This document shows, piece by piece, positions 17,336 to 25,920 of a stretch of 64,000 nucleotides of DNA (the stretch's first letter is position 1; each line of letters opens with the position of its first letter). Source of the stretch: QHVT01 sp036399015 (GTDB lineage: Bacteria > Acidobacteriota > Thermoanaerobaculia > Gp7-AA8); NCBI GenBank assembly GCA_036399015.1, contig DASWNW010000034.1:1-64000 (forward strand), in the 5' to 3' direction. Under the pieces are notes generated by a model. The model was not told where the DNA came from. It saw nothing but the letters and a program-made list of their open reading frames with translations, and searched no databases. The position numbers and the translations under genes were made by a program.

Positions 17336-17413
17336 GTTGCTGGTTGCTGGTTCCTGGTTGCTTGTGAGACTGGCGTACGACCCCCACGAACCAGCAACCA
17401 GCAACCAGCAACC
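17336..17413. repeat. GGTTGCT heptamer hairpin directly after rnd
   Basis: The left arm (17336-17361) has four GGTTGCT-like units and starts at the base after the rnd stop. The right arm (17388-17413) has AACCAGC units. Loop of 26 bases. It is followed at 17434-17457 by a 24-base exact copy of the 3' end of the MBL-hydrolase gene (also present at 39785-39808). Confidence 0.92.
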
Positions 17414-17433
17414 GCGCGCCGACAGCGCGCGAA

Positions 17434-17457
17434 ATCCGGCTCTCCGGCACCTCGATC
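17434..17457. repeat. Copy of the MBL-hydrolase gene 3' end
   Basis: ATCCGGCTCTCCGGCACCTC plus four more bases match 39785-39808 exactly and in the same orientation. At 39785 the sequence encodes the IEVPESRI end of the MBL-fold hydrolase; here it is detached from any hydrolase gene. Together with the rnd end and the hairpin it forms the left copy of a direct repeat around the accessory region. Confidence 0.85.
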
Positions 17458-17957
17458 GTGCTTGAAAAACGGCGGCGGCTCGGGATTGGCGGCGGAGTCC
17501 GGAAGCACGCGCGCGACGAAGCGCGACCGAGCGCCTTCGCGTACGCACAGAAGCGCTCCGCCGTGCAGAAGCGATTGCCTTCGAAGCGATGGGCGAACCA
17601 GCCGCTCCCGCACCGCGATCAGGTCCCGCGGATCGATCTCCAGCGCCGCGCGATCGTTGAGCGGCAGGGACGGCTGCGACAGCACCGGCGCCAGCACCGA
17701 CGGCTCCAGCATCATCGTCAGTGCGAAGTTGCCGGTGAAACACATCCCCATCGCGCCCACACCCGGCCCGCCGCCCTCCTGGTGTGCGAGCCGCGCCAGG
17801 TGCGCGCAACCCGCGCGTGACGGGACTGGTCTGATTGGCCACCATGGCCCGGAACTCCGCGCTGACGCAGGCGCGCTGCAGGATCGCCGTGCCTTCCTCG
17901 ATCCGCGGGACGGCGCCGTCGCGGCCGAACAGCGAGGGCATGTAGACCTGCGGCGTA
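17440..17957 (-). pseudogene. Broken dienelactone hydrolase family gene
   Basis: Minus-strand reading gives VYMPSLFGRDG at the start, then ILQRACVSAEFRAMVANQTSPV. After a frameshift near 17810 it gives GGPGVGAMGMCFTGNFALTM, with the GxCxTG nucleophile region of dienelactone hydrolases (catalytic Cys), and EPSVLAPVLSQPSLP. A second frame change near 17590 is followed by RFVARVLPDSAANPEPP. The N-terminal ~50 residues of the family are absent and the C-terminus runs into the hairpin/MBL-end junction. Truncated on both sides with at least two frameshifts, so it is not functional. Confidence 0.75.
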
Positions 17958-18011
17958 CTTAGTTACACCCACGAATAAGGCCGGATATCATGAGACGTGA
18001 GGGGGTATGCC

Positions 18012-20576
18012 ATGAACACACCCGACCGCCATCTGCTGGACCGAGGCTGGAAAGCGATTCGCGCGGGAGACACGCCTCTGGACGGCAGTGCCATCTCGGA
18101 CCCGGCCACCCCCCTGACGGGATGGCTCGACGCGGTGGTGCCGGGAACGGTGCTCACCACGTTGTGCAGCGCGCTGCCGCAGGAGTTCCCGGATCCGTAC
18201 TACGGAATTCCGTCCCCCGCCATCCCCGACGCGTCATCCGCAGGGGTCGACCGGTACACGTTCTGGTTTGCGGCGGCGGTGGAGCTGCCGGCGCTGGGAC
18301 CGGGCCAGCAGGCCTGGATCCGCTTTCGCGGGATCAACGAGTCGGCGGAGGTGTTCTTCAACGGCCGCCGGCTGAACGCTGCCACCCTGCGCGGAATGTT
18401 TCTCCGCCACGCATTCAACGTGACGCCGCTGGCGCGGCCCGGTGCGGCCAACCGGGTGGCCGTGCGGGTGACGCCGCCTGATCCTCCCGGAGTTCCGGGC
18501 GGCAACGGCGGCGGTCCGCCGAACATCGCCAACAGCGTCACCATGCGCTACGGCGTCGGCTGGGACTGGGTGATCCCGATGCCCGACCGCAGCGCCGGCA
18601 TCTGGGACGAGGTGGCCGTGGAGATCACCGGCTCCGTCACCATCGCCGACCCGCACGTCGTGACGACGGTCCTCGGCAGCGACGGGACGTTGCTCGGCCA
18701 GGCCAGCGTGGCCGTCTCCGCGGAGGTCGCCAACGCCGCCTCCGAACCGGTCGCGGGCGAGCTCGCCTGCGACTTCAACGGCGGGACGGCCCGCGTCGAG
18801 CTCTCGCTCGCTCCCGGCGAGACACGCACCATCGCCTTTCCGCCGCTGACGGTCGACGCGCCGCGCCTCTGGTGGCCGAACGGCTATGGCGAGCAGCCGC
18901 TGTATCCGCTGACGATCACCGCCTCGGCCGGCGGCACGGTCTCCCATGTCGCCACCCTCGACGTCGGCATCCGCCAGATCGGTGTGGACGTGATCGACGT
19001 CGGAGGCATGTCCAGCCGCGCCTTCCGCGTGAACGGCCGGCGGATTTTCCTGCGCGGCGGCAACTGGATCGGCACCGACGCCATGCTCCGCCTCTCGGCC
19101 CGGCGGTACGACGACGAGGTGCGGCTGCACGCGATGACCGGGCTCAATTTCATCCGCGTCTGGGGCGGAGGGATCGCCGAGCGGCCCGAGTTCTATGACG
19201 CCTGCGACCGCTACGGAATGCTGGTCATGCAGGACTTCTGGATCTCGGGCGAGTACGACTCCGGCTATCCGCCGGATTACGGCGCGATCTTTCTCGCCTG
19301 CGCGGCCGATACGATCCGGCTCCTGCGCAATCATCCCAGCCTGTTGTTCTGGTGCGGCGGGAACGAAGCACTGCCGCCCGAGCCGATCGCGAAGCAGCTC
19401 CAGTGCTTCGTCGAGGGAGGTGAGGCGTGCACCGCGCTCGACGGTACGCGGCCGTACATCGACATGTCGACCAACATCGCCGGCTCGGTCTCCAGTCAGT
19501 ACCTCGACGGGCCGTACGGCATCCTCGATCCGGAAACGTTCTTCGGAGGCCGCGGCACCGGCCCGCTGCGGGACACACCGTTCAATCCGGAGCTCGGCTC
19601 GGTGGGTACGCCGGTGGTGGAGAGCGTGCTGGCCATGATGCCGGCGGAGGCGGCGAACGACTTCCCCACACCGGAGGCGTGGAACGACACCTGGAAGTAC
19701 CACACGTACATCCCGTACAGCAGCGGCGGCCTGACGAGACCTGATCAGGTGCTGACGTATGGCACGCCGGCGACGCTGGCCGGCTTCTGCCAGCGCGCGC
19801 AGCTCGCCAATTACCTTCAGTACAAGGCGCTGGTCGAGGGGTACACCATGCAGATGTGGACCCAGGCCACCGGGTTCGTGATCTGGAAGACACAGAACCC
19901 CTGGCCGGGTCTGCGCGGTTCGCTGTACGACTGGTACCTCGACCAGAACGGCGGCTACTACGGCGTGCGGCAGGCCACCGAGCCGGTTCACGCGCAGATC
20001 GACCTGGCCACCGGAGAGATCGTCATCGTGAACGTCTCTGCGGACGACCTGGAAAATGTCGAGTTCTCCGCGACCGCGTACGACCTCGAGGGGCGGGCGG
20101 GGACGCCGGTGCGCGGCACGCTCGCCCGGGCACCGTCGATGAGCGTAACCCGCACCGGCGCGAGCGCGCCGTCGCCGGCCGGAGCGCCCGCATGGTTCGT
20201 CCAGCTCACGATCGGCGGCCGGCCGTCGAATTTCTCGTGGCTGCACCGCTCGGACGGCGATTACACGTCGCTCGCGACCATGCCCACCGCCTCGATCGAG
20301 ACCTCGGCCACGGCGCGCCTGTCGAACGGACGCACCTTCGCCCGCGTGCGCATCGCCAACACGACGAGCCCGGTAGCGTTTTTCCTGCGCCTGCAGGTGC
20401 TCGAGCAGACGGGCGGCACGCGCATCCTGCCCGTCTTCTACAGCGACAACTACTTCTCGCTCGTGAGCGGCGAGACCCGCGAGATTGACCTCGACTTCGC
20501 CGGCGAAGGCGGCGACCTCTACGTGGAAGGGTGGAATGTCCCGCGGCAGCGGATCAGAGTGACGGCGGAGGGATGA
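18012..20576 (+). CDS. Glycoside hydrolase family 2, exo-beta-glucosaminidase/mannosidase-like
   Basis: 854 aa from ATG 18012, preceded by GAGGGGG seven bases upstream; a GTG five codons earlier is less likely. N-terminal sugar-binding jelly-roll (residues ~1-190), Ig-like domain, TIM barrel from about residue 340, and C-terminal beta domains. The acid/base is in FWCGGNEALPPEP (Asn-Glu) and the probable nucleophile in NPELGSVGTPVVESV, the pattern of CsxA-type exo-beta-D-glucosaminidases and plant-type endo-beta-mannosidases in GH2. No signal peptide, so it is cytosolic or exported by another route. It would release GlcN or Man from the non-reducing end of oligosaccharides. It stands alone on the left of the accessory region, next to a pseudogene and repeats. 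Confidence 0.85.
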   Translation: MNTPDRHLLDRGWKAIRAGDTPLDGSAISDPATPLTGWLDAVVPGTVLTTLCSALPQEFPDPYYGIPSPAIPDASSAGVDRYTFWFAAAVELPALGPGQQAWIRFRGINESAEVFFNGRRLNAATLRGMFLRHAFNVTPLARPGAANRVAVRVTPPDPPGVPGGNGGGPPNIANSVTMRYGVGWDWVIPMPDRSAGIWDEVAVEITGSVTIADPHVVTTVLGSDGTLLGQASVAVSAEVANAASEPVAGELACDFNGGTARVELSLAPGETRTIAFPPLTVDAPRLWWPNGYGEQPLYPLTITASAGGTVSHVATLDVGIRQIGVDVIDVGGMSSRAFRVNGRRIFLRGGNWIGTDAMLRLSARRYDDEVRLHAMTGLNFIRVWGGGIAERPEFYDACDRYGMLVMQDFWISGEYDSGYPPDYGAIFLACAADTIRLLRNHPSLLFWCGGNEALPPEPIAKQLQCFVEGGEACTALDGTRPYIDMSTNIAGSVSSQYLDGPYGILDPETFFGGRGTGPLRDTPFNPELGSVGTPVVESVLAMMPAEAANDFPTPEAWNDTWKYHTYIPYSSGGLTRPDQVLTYGTPATLAGFCQRAQLANYLQYKALVEGYTMQMWTQATGFVIWKTQNPWPGLRGSLYDWYLDQNGGYYGVRQATEPVHAQIDLATGEIVIVNVSADDLENVEFSATAYDLEGRAGTPVRGTLARAPSMSVTRTGASAPSPAGAPAWFVQLTIGGRPSNFSWLHRSDGDYTSLATMPTASIETSATARLSNGRTFARVRIANTTSPVAFFLRLQVLEQTGGTRILPVFYSDNYFSLVSGETREIDLDFAGEGGDLYVEGWNVPRQRIRVTAEG

Positions 20577-20705
20577 CTGACGCTTTCGACCGCGAGCTGG
20601 GCACGCCCCCCTCGGCCCTCCGGAGCTGAACGCGTCCACGATTCGCCGCTCCACAGGAACCGGGGCGCGTGTCGAGCCGATGGGCTTCACGCCCGGCCCG
20701 ACGCA

Positions 20706-20766
20706 CTGCAGCCGGAGCGGAAGCTGTTCTGAAGCGCTTCCTCCGAGGAACCCGAGACCCGGGGAA
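20706..20766. repeat. rnd 3'-end remnant plus GAGGAAC-type repeat
   Basis: 23 bases from CTGCAGCCGGAGCGGAAGCT through GTT match the end of rnd (17309-17331) exactly. They are followed by a TGA and by GAGGAACCCGAG-type units related to the hairpin at 9561-9686. No rnd coding sequence precedes the match. The stretch from 20577 to 20705 holds no gene; it contains TGGGCTTCACGCCCGGCCC, a short inverted repeat. Confidence 0.8.
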
Positions 20767-20771
20767 CTCAA

Positions 20772-21260
20772 TCAGCAGGGAAGCTGCGCCGCCGCCTCCG
20801 CGTCCGGCCACGCCAGCGCATCCGCAAACCCCGCCACCGCCCACGAGAGCTCCTCCGCATTCGCACTCGCCACCCCATCCAGCTCCCGCGCGAGCGCGGC
20901 GCTCACCGTCGTCCGATCCCGCTCCGCAAAATGCTCCAGCATCGCCACCTGATGCCGCGGCAGCCGGACGTGCAGGTCGATGAGCCGCACCGCCTCCGGC
21001 AACACCCCCTCCGCGTCGCCCCCAAGTGCCTCCTCGATCGTCTCCGGCGACCAGAGCTCCAGCGCCTTCGCCATCAACTCCTCCCGCCAGAGCCACTTCC
21101 CGACGGCCGTGGCGTTGACCTCCACTTCCCCCGCCGCAATCGCCTCCGACATCTCCCCACGCGACCACCCGAGGAGTACGGTAGCCTCGGCGATCGTGAC
21201 GTGCGGGCGCTGGTGGAGGAAAATGGTTCGGATGCGGTTGATGAGGTCTTGGTCGGGCAT
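20772..21260 (-). CDS. Hypothetical protein with HTH and ribbon-helix-helix-like parts
   Basis: 162 aa from ATG 21260; the frame is open further upstream, but that part overlaps the XRE gene. The N-terminal half contains a helix-turn-helix-like pattern (HVTIAEATVLLGWSRGEMSEAI) and EVEVNATAVGKWLWREELM, resembling an excisionase/MerR-type recognition region. The C-terminal half reads LIDLHVRLPRHQVAMLEHFAERDRTTVSAALARELDG, compatible with a ribbon-helix-helix. It is divergent from the XRE regulator across a 72-bp gap. The function is not known; a DNA-binding partner or antitoxin-like role is inference. Confidence 0.6.
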   Translation of the reverse strand: MPDQDLINRIRTIFLHQRPHVTIAEATVLLGWSRGEMSEAIAAGEVEVNATAVGKWLWREELMAKALELWSPETIEEALGGDAEGVLPEAVRLIDLHVRLPRHQVAMLEHFAERDRTTVSAALARELDGVASANAEELSWAVAGFADALAWPDAEAAAQLPC

Positions 21261-21277
21261 GGTCGCGCTCCGTGTGA

Positions 21278-21299
21278 GTTTAAACGATAGCTTAAGTTT
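21278..21299. promoter_or_regulatory. Candidate operator between divergent genes
   Basis: GTTTAAAC (21278-21285) and CTTAAG (21291-21296) are two perfect short palindromes. Together they give an AAAC...GTTT inverted pair in the only AT-rich patch of the 72-bp gap between the DNA-binding-like gene and the XRE gene. It is a plausible site for the XRE regulator, which would then control both genes. Based on position and symmetry only. Confidence 0.3.
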
Positions 21300-21332
21300 C
21301 CCAGGAGAGATTGTCAAGAGGGACGTGTCTCG

Positions 21333-21590
21333 GTGACGCGAGCGATCCAGCCTGAAGGGCAGATGTTCGGCGAACGCCTTCGGCAGGTGAGGAAGCGACG
21401 AGGACTCACGCAGGAAGAGCTTGCGACCCGCGCCGATCTGGCCGGCCCTTACATCAGTGACATGGAGCGGGGCCTGAAGGTGCCGAGTCTCACGACGGTT
21501 CTCCAGCTTGCGATGGCGCTGGAGTGCAAGGTCACGGAGCTGGTCGGCGTGTTCGATAAGACTGACCTGCGGGAGCTCCTGGCGAAGTGA
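21333..21590 (+). CDS. XRE-family transcriptional regulator
   Basis: 85 aa from GTG 21333, or 75 aa from ATG 21363; the latter gives MFGERLRQVRKRRGLTQEEL, the usual N-terminus of this family. A single Cro/CI helix-turn-helix domain fills the protein: QEELATRADLAGPYISDMERGLKVPSLTTVLQLAMAL. No sensor domain. Small solo XRE proteins of this type often sit beside restriction, defence or mobile modules as controllers. Here it lies about 450 bp upstream of the ABC-ATPase cassette and faces a DNA-binding-like protein, so it may regulate either one. Confidence 0.85.
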   Translation: MTRAIQPEGQMFGERLRQVRKRRGLTQEELATRADLAGPYISDMERGLKVPSLTTVLQLAMALECKVTELVGVFDKTDLRELLAK

Positions 21591-22045
21591 GGAGCACAAA
21601 TCCCCCGGTCGTTCGGCAGATGTTTAGGATGTGAAGGACCCAACTAGGCAAGGGCACCCGAGAAGTAGTGAAACAGCTCTTTCCGCCACTCCTGAGAAGC
21701 GGAACGCCGTAGACTGGCGCGAACACCTGAACGTTAAGCACACAAAGAACCGAAAAGCGTGTCAAGACAGATTGGGAATAAGGCTGCGCGAGCGCGCCGG
21801 CCGTGCTGCGACTCGGGGACATACATGACGAACTTTCTGAGAACCGGATTGCCAGCTTGGAATGCGAGCACCCGGCCGGCAATCGGAGCGCGACGCAACA
21901 CATCGCGGCCGGGTACTACCCAGATGGCAGTCGGCTTGTCGATTCGCGGATCCGTGTACAACGTATCGGCGCGACATGCGTGCAACTTGGCGCTTGGGCC
22001 TCGGCCCGCGAGCCACGGACGAATTGCAGCGGGTCGAGCGTACGC
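21591..22045 (+). other. Gene-poor leader before the ABC cassette
   Basis: 455 bases with no convincing gene. Short open frames are present (for instance ATG 21825 to 22049), but none has a ribosome-binding site or recognisable content. The AT content rises here relative to the upstream genes and stays higher through about 26 kb. The region probably holds the cassette promoter; I see no clear consensus. Confidence 0.5.
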
Positions 22046-24067
22046 ATGATTGTATTTCCAATTTTTCAGGCGCTGACAATCGAGAATTACGGCCTATATC
22101 CGGCCTCTTCGGCAGAACCCTTCGTAGTGAACTTTGAGCCTGGCCCAACGGCAATCGTTGGAGTGAATGGGAGTGGCAAGAGCACGCTTATCCACATAGC
22201 GCTGCGATGCCTTACCGGACCATCGACTCTACCCGCGCCGACGACGGCTGGCGAGCTTGGGCACATCCAGCCACGACTGGTGGCTCTGTCGCCGCAGGAG
22301 CGCCGGTTCTTCGCGAAACGTGTTGCTGACGGTGCGAAAGCAGCTTTCGCCACGTTGCGTTGTATGTTCGGTAAGCGAGTGGTCGAGATCAGACGCCGCC
22401 TGTCGGATCTGTCGCTTGTGTCCATTTTTGTGGATGGAAAACCCATCCAAATCACCCATGCGACTGCTGATGCCGAAGCGATGTATCAGCAAGAGATCGC
22501 GAAGCTGTTCCACGTAGCAAGCGCCTTTGACGTCTCGATACTTCTTCACTTCCTAGTATTCATGATGGAGGACCGGCGAACTCTGGTTTGGGACGCTACC
22601 GCGCAGCGACAGATCTTTCGCATATTGCTGCCACCGGACCGCGCCAGCGATTATGCCGCTGCTCAGCAGGAGTTCATTTCGGCCGATAGTGCTTTCCGGA
22701 ACACACGGAACGTGATCAACCGTCGCACCAAAAGAGTTGAAAAGTCGGAACGAGCGGTGCGGCAACTTGATTCTGCGGAAGCAGCACGGACAATGCTTGT
22801 CGCACAAGCGAATGTTCTCCGCGAGCAGCTAGAACGAGCGAGCGGGGAACGCTCGCGTGCTGACGCGGATCGTCGTGACGCGCGACTCGCGCGCGAAAAG
22901 GCTGCAGCAACTCGCGATGCGCTCCTGCGCGAGCTTGAGCACATGAAGTTTCAGGCGCTGGGGCATCGACTCGGCACAACGAATGACACAGTCAAATACA
23001 TACTCACACACTTGCTCGCGGACGATGAATGTCTGGTTTGTGGGACGAGCCCTTCGCCGGCGGGAGCGAAAATTGACGAATGGGTTCGCGCCGGCCGCTG
23101 CCCGATCTGTGGGTCAGCCGCGCATACCGAAGCGAACGTAGAGTCGTTATCAGCCGGCGACGCGAAACGCATCGCACGCCTCGAACAGCAGCTCGAGCTT
23201 GCTGAGGCCCAGATCGACGACGCCGAACAGCGGACTGCGCGAGCTCACGAGGTGTTTGTTGCGGCCGATGCACTCTTTATCGAACTAGACGCGAGGCGCG
23301 TCGACCTCGATGCGCAGATCGTTCAAGTTCTGCGGCAAATCCCGGCCGAACGTGCCGCGGTCGCCGCTGTCACTGATGACATCGACGCACTGAACCGGTT
23401 ACTTGACGAAGACCGGCGGGGGCTCGCTGCGGCCGAGAGGAAGTTTCGCCGCGCCGTAGCCGAGACCGTTCGACGGGTCGAGCAACTGCAGGACGACGTT
23501 CGACGTGCTTTTCAGCCGTACGTGAAGGTGTTTCTGAAAGAGAATGCGTCGTTGCTGTATCGAACGGTGAAAGCGCCTATGGGACAATCAGGTGCGCAGT
23601 TCGAGTTTCCGGCGTTTCAACTGACGATGTCTGGAGGCGCGATCGCCGGTGAAGCATTGCGTGAAGGGCCAGAGTCCGTATCAAACTCTCAGGCAGAGTT
23701 CATCGACCTCGCGTTCCGGATGGCGCTAATGACGGTCGCCTCTGCCGGGAGCGCCGCGACACTCGTAGTCGACGCACCTGAAGCAACGCTTGATTTCCTA
23801 TTCGCCGAACGCGCGGGGCAACAGCTGGCAAAGTTTTCGTACGCAAATGGTGGGAACAGGGTCATCGTGACCTCGTATCTACCCAGCGAGCACTTGCTGC
23901 AAGCGTTGTTCGCGAAGACCAAGCGTGTACCGGAGCGCCGCCGAAGAATCGTTGATTTGATTAAGGACGCCGCGCCCAACGCCGCGATTCGCGCTGACGG
24001 TCCACGATACGAGGAGTTCCTCGAAAAGATCATCTCACGATCAGGAGTAGCGCATAGGCATGCGTGA
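22046..24067 (+). CDS. Rad50/SMC-like ABC ATPase of an ABC-three-component (ABC-3C) type system
   Basis: 673 aa from ATG 22046; the frame is open from 21803 but has no plausible content there. Walker A is GVNGSGKST (39-47). A long coiled-coil region spans about 210-490 and is broken at its tip by two CxxC pairs, C329/C332 and C352/C355, which look like a zinc hook. The ABC signature-like segment SNSQAEFIDLAFRMALM is at about 546-562 and Walker B is TLVVDAPEATLD (572-583). Its last 8 bases overlap the next gene. ABC-3C systems pair such an ATPase with a middle component and an effector, and are proposed conflict systems. It probably senses or extrudes foreign DNA; that is inference from the family. 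Confidence 0.85.
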   Translation: MIVFPIFQALTIENYGLYPASSAEPFVVNFEPGPTAIVGVNGSGKSTLIHIALRCLTGPSTLPAPTTAGELGHIQPRLVALSPQERRFFAKRVADGAKAAFATLRCMFGKRVVEIRRRLSDLSLVSIFVDGKPIQITHATADAEAMYQQEIAKLFHVASAFDVSILLHFLVFMMEDRRTLVWDATAQRQIFRILLPPDRASDYAAAQQEFISADSAFRNTRNVINRRTKRVEKSERAVRQLDSAEAARTMLVAQANVLREQLERASGERSRADADRRDARLAREKAAATRDALLRELEHMKFQALGHRLGTTNDTVKYILTHLLADDECLVCGTSPSPAGAKIDEWVRAGRCPICGSAAHTEANVESLSAGDAKRIARLEQQLELAEAQIDDAEQRTARAHEVFVAADALFIELDARRVDLDAQIVQVLRQIPAERAAVAAVTDDIDALNRLLDEDRRGLAAAERKFRRAVAETVRRVEQLQDDVRRAFQPYVKVFLKENASLLYRTVKAPMGQSGAQFEFPAFQLTMSGGAIAGEALREGPESVSNSQAEFIDLAFRMALMTVASAGSAATLVVDAPEATLDFLFAERAGQQLAKFSYANGGNRVIVTSYLPSEHLLQALFAKTKRVPERRRRIVDLIKDAAPNAAIRADGPRYEEFLEKIISRSGVAHRHA

Positions 24068-24698
24068 GACGCGCGAGCAGCTTTCAGATCGCCTTCGACT
24101 GTTGTTATTGCTCGATGCATGCGAGGCTGCGGGCGTGGCACCGATCGCCTTGGCGCGTCTGCACGCCATGCTGTTTTTTGCTAGTGTCCTAGCGCCGATT
24201 TGGTCTGTAACTAGTATAGATGGGAAGGTTTTGAAAGATAGCGACGGCCCATTTTACCCTGATCTGCAACGCGAGCTTGACCGATTAGTCGGGTTGGGAT
24301 ACGTGATTGTTCGTGACGTGTCATATGTTCGCGAGTCAAACCGATGGCGTCTCAACGCCTCGTATGCTCTAAACACCGCTACAACTGGCGATATCTTTGC
24401 TGTAGCCCGCAGCTTCGAAACGGAGCGACGCCTGATCGCGTTTCTTCGGCGTCTCGCATACGCTATTTCTCAGAGCGAGGGAGCGATAGAGAGCTTCGTG
24501 GGTTCTGACGCTACCTGGTCTGATGTACGCACGGGCACCGGCGATATTATTGACTTTGCTGAGTGGCGACGAGCCAATTATTCCGCATACGTAGCGCACT
24601 CATTCAACGATTTTGCTCCGACCACTACCGGTGCGACGCGCGGTGAAATGCTTCAGTTGTATCTGCGGCTGTTGGAGCGAAGAGCGAATGCGTCGTAA
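24060..24698 (+). CDS. ABC-3C middle-component-like protein (wHTH)
   Basis: 212 aa, starting inside the ATPase stop region. The N-terminal 100 residues look like a winged helix: LARLHAMLFFASVLAPIW, then the segment DGKVLKDSDGPFYPDLQREL and DRLVGLGYVIVRDV. A K-x-x-x-GPFYP-x-x-x-x-x-x-D-R-L-V-G pattern is what I associate with ABC-3C middle components. The rest is helical (ETERRLIAFLRRLAYAISQ). It is expected to link the ATPase to the effector. It overlaps the nuclease gene by 11 bases, so the three genes form one operon. Confidence 0.7.
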   Translation: MRETREQLSDRLRLLLLLDACEAAGVAPIALARLHAMLFFASVLAPIWSVTSIDGKVLKDSDGPFYPDLQRELDRLVGLGYVIVRDVSYVRESNRWRLNASYALNTATTGDIFAVARSFETERRLIAFLRRLAYAISQSEGAIESFVGSDATWSDVRTGTGDIIDFAEWRRANYSAYVAHSFNDFAPTTTGATRGEMLQLYLRLLERRANAS

Positions 24699-25920
24699 AG
24701 GAGGCAAGAAGGCGCGTCACACACTACAGAGAGGTCGTGTCGTCTCTGCGACGGATGGCGAGCAGAAGCGGGTCCGGCGCGTGCAGATGTTCGTTGACCC
24801 TTTCGACGTGAACCCGCTGGGCGGCGTTCAACCGAGTGAGCTTCGCGCCGCCGCCTTTAGTCCGCAGCAGCCAGCGGCACCTGAGCTTGATGCGCCGGAG
24901 TTTAATATCGCTTTTGAATCAGTTACATCGGCGCTCGCGACCCGGTCGGCGAACGTGCTAGCGGCGAACGATCCCAAACTTCGCGCGGTCTTCATTATCA
25001 CCGATCGTCCACGCGACCTTGGCGAAGCGGTAGGCGCGGAACCCGAGCTTTTCCTGAATAACGGTTCGCGGCGCCTCGTCGGCAACATATGGATCGCAGG
25101 ACCGAGCATGTCTAGCGGTTACTACCTCGAGCTGCTCGGAGAATCATCCGCCGACCTGCAACAAGCTCTTGTGAGCCGCGGTTTGGGTGATAAAGCGGCG
25201 TTTGTGTTTGATCCTACTGCAACGGTGCCCGAGCTCAGGTACTACCCGCGGGGTGTTGACGATGCCGATACGGTGCACCGGTTTTCCTTCGCTGCATCGT
25301 CGTTCTCGCTCGAGGCACTGGATGAAATCATGTCGGAGTTCTACGACGATAGCCTTAAGACGCCGGAAGCAGGTGGAACTGAGTTCACGCCGTGGGCCAA
25401 GTCGTCGGCGTATATTCCACGAAAGCGGACAGAGGTGTTCATTCAAGGGTGGCTCCGATCGATACTAAAAGCTCGGTTGCGCAACTGCGAGATACACGCG
25501 GAAATACCGACTGATGAAGGTCGTGCGGATCTGCTGATTGTTTCCAAGAGCGCCTCGCTAAACTCGTGGATCTATCACGCAGTTCTCGAGCTGAAGGTGT
25601 TGCGATCTGTCACATCTACAAAAAGCGCGGTTCCGCCCGGCGAGCGTGAACAGGCGGTTTGCGAAGGCATACTGCAGGCGATTGCTTACCAGAAGAAGTT
25701 GGCGCCATCAGTCGCGATGCTGTGCTGCTATGACATGACTAAACCAGAGCATTGTATCGGCGACGCCTGTTTCGCGCCGGTTCTCCGGAAGGCCAAAGCC
25801 TGGCATGTGCAGCTTCGACATTATAGAATCTTTGGGTCGTCGAAAGATCTTCGTAATGCACAATATGGAGACGACAGTACGCCGAAATCACGCCCGCGCA
25901 AGCACAAGAAGCGTCTCTGA
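24688..25920 (+). CDS. PD-(D/E)XK nuclease effector of the ABC cassette
   Basis: 410 aa from ATG 24688. Residues ~1-35 are basic (MRRKGGKKARHTLQRGR) and ~70-240 form a domain I do not recognise (AVFIITDRPRD, IWIAGPSMSSGYYLELLGES). The C-terminal part from about 245 carries the restriction-endonuclease fold: EIPTDEGRADLLIV (D281), AVLELKVLRS (E301-x-K303) and GILQAIAYQKKL (Q330, Y334). The ELK and Q-x3-Y pattern is typical of PD-(D/E)XK enzymes. The three tightly coupled genes would give ATP-dependent control of DNA cleavage. The last 33 bases overlap the convergent methyltransferase gene. Confidence 0.75.
   Translation: MRRKGGKKARHTLQRGRVVSATDGEQKRVRRVQMFVDPFDVNPLGGVQPSELRAAAFSPQQPAAPELDAPEFNIAFESVTSALATRSANVLAANDPKLRAVFIITDRPRDLGEAVGAEPELFLNNGSRRLVGNIWIAGPSMSSGYYLELLGESSADLQQALVSRGLGDKAAFVFDPTATVPELRYYPRGVDDADTVHRFSFAASSFSLEALDEIMSEFYDDSLKTPEAGGTEFTPWAKSSAYIPRKRTEVFIQGWLRSILKARLRNCEIHAEIPTDEGRADLLIVSKSASLNSWIYHAVLELKVLRSVTSTKSAVPPGEREQAVCEGILQAIAYQKKLAPSVAMLCCYDMTKPEHCIGDACFAPVLRKAKAWHVQLRHYRIFGSSKDLRNAQYGDDSTPKSRPRKHKKRL

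Noticed and set aside
21825..22049. Small gene upstream of the ABC ATPase
   Set aside because: No ribosome-binding site, no similarity to a known family, and composition unlike the neighbouring genes.
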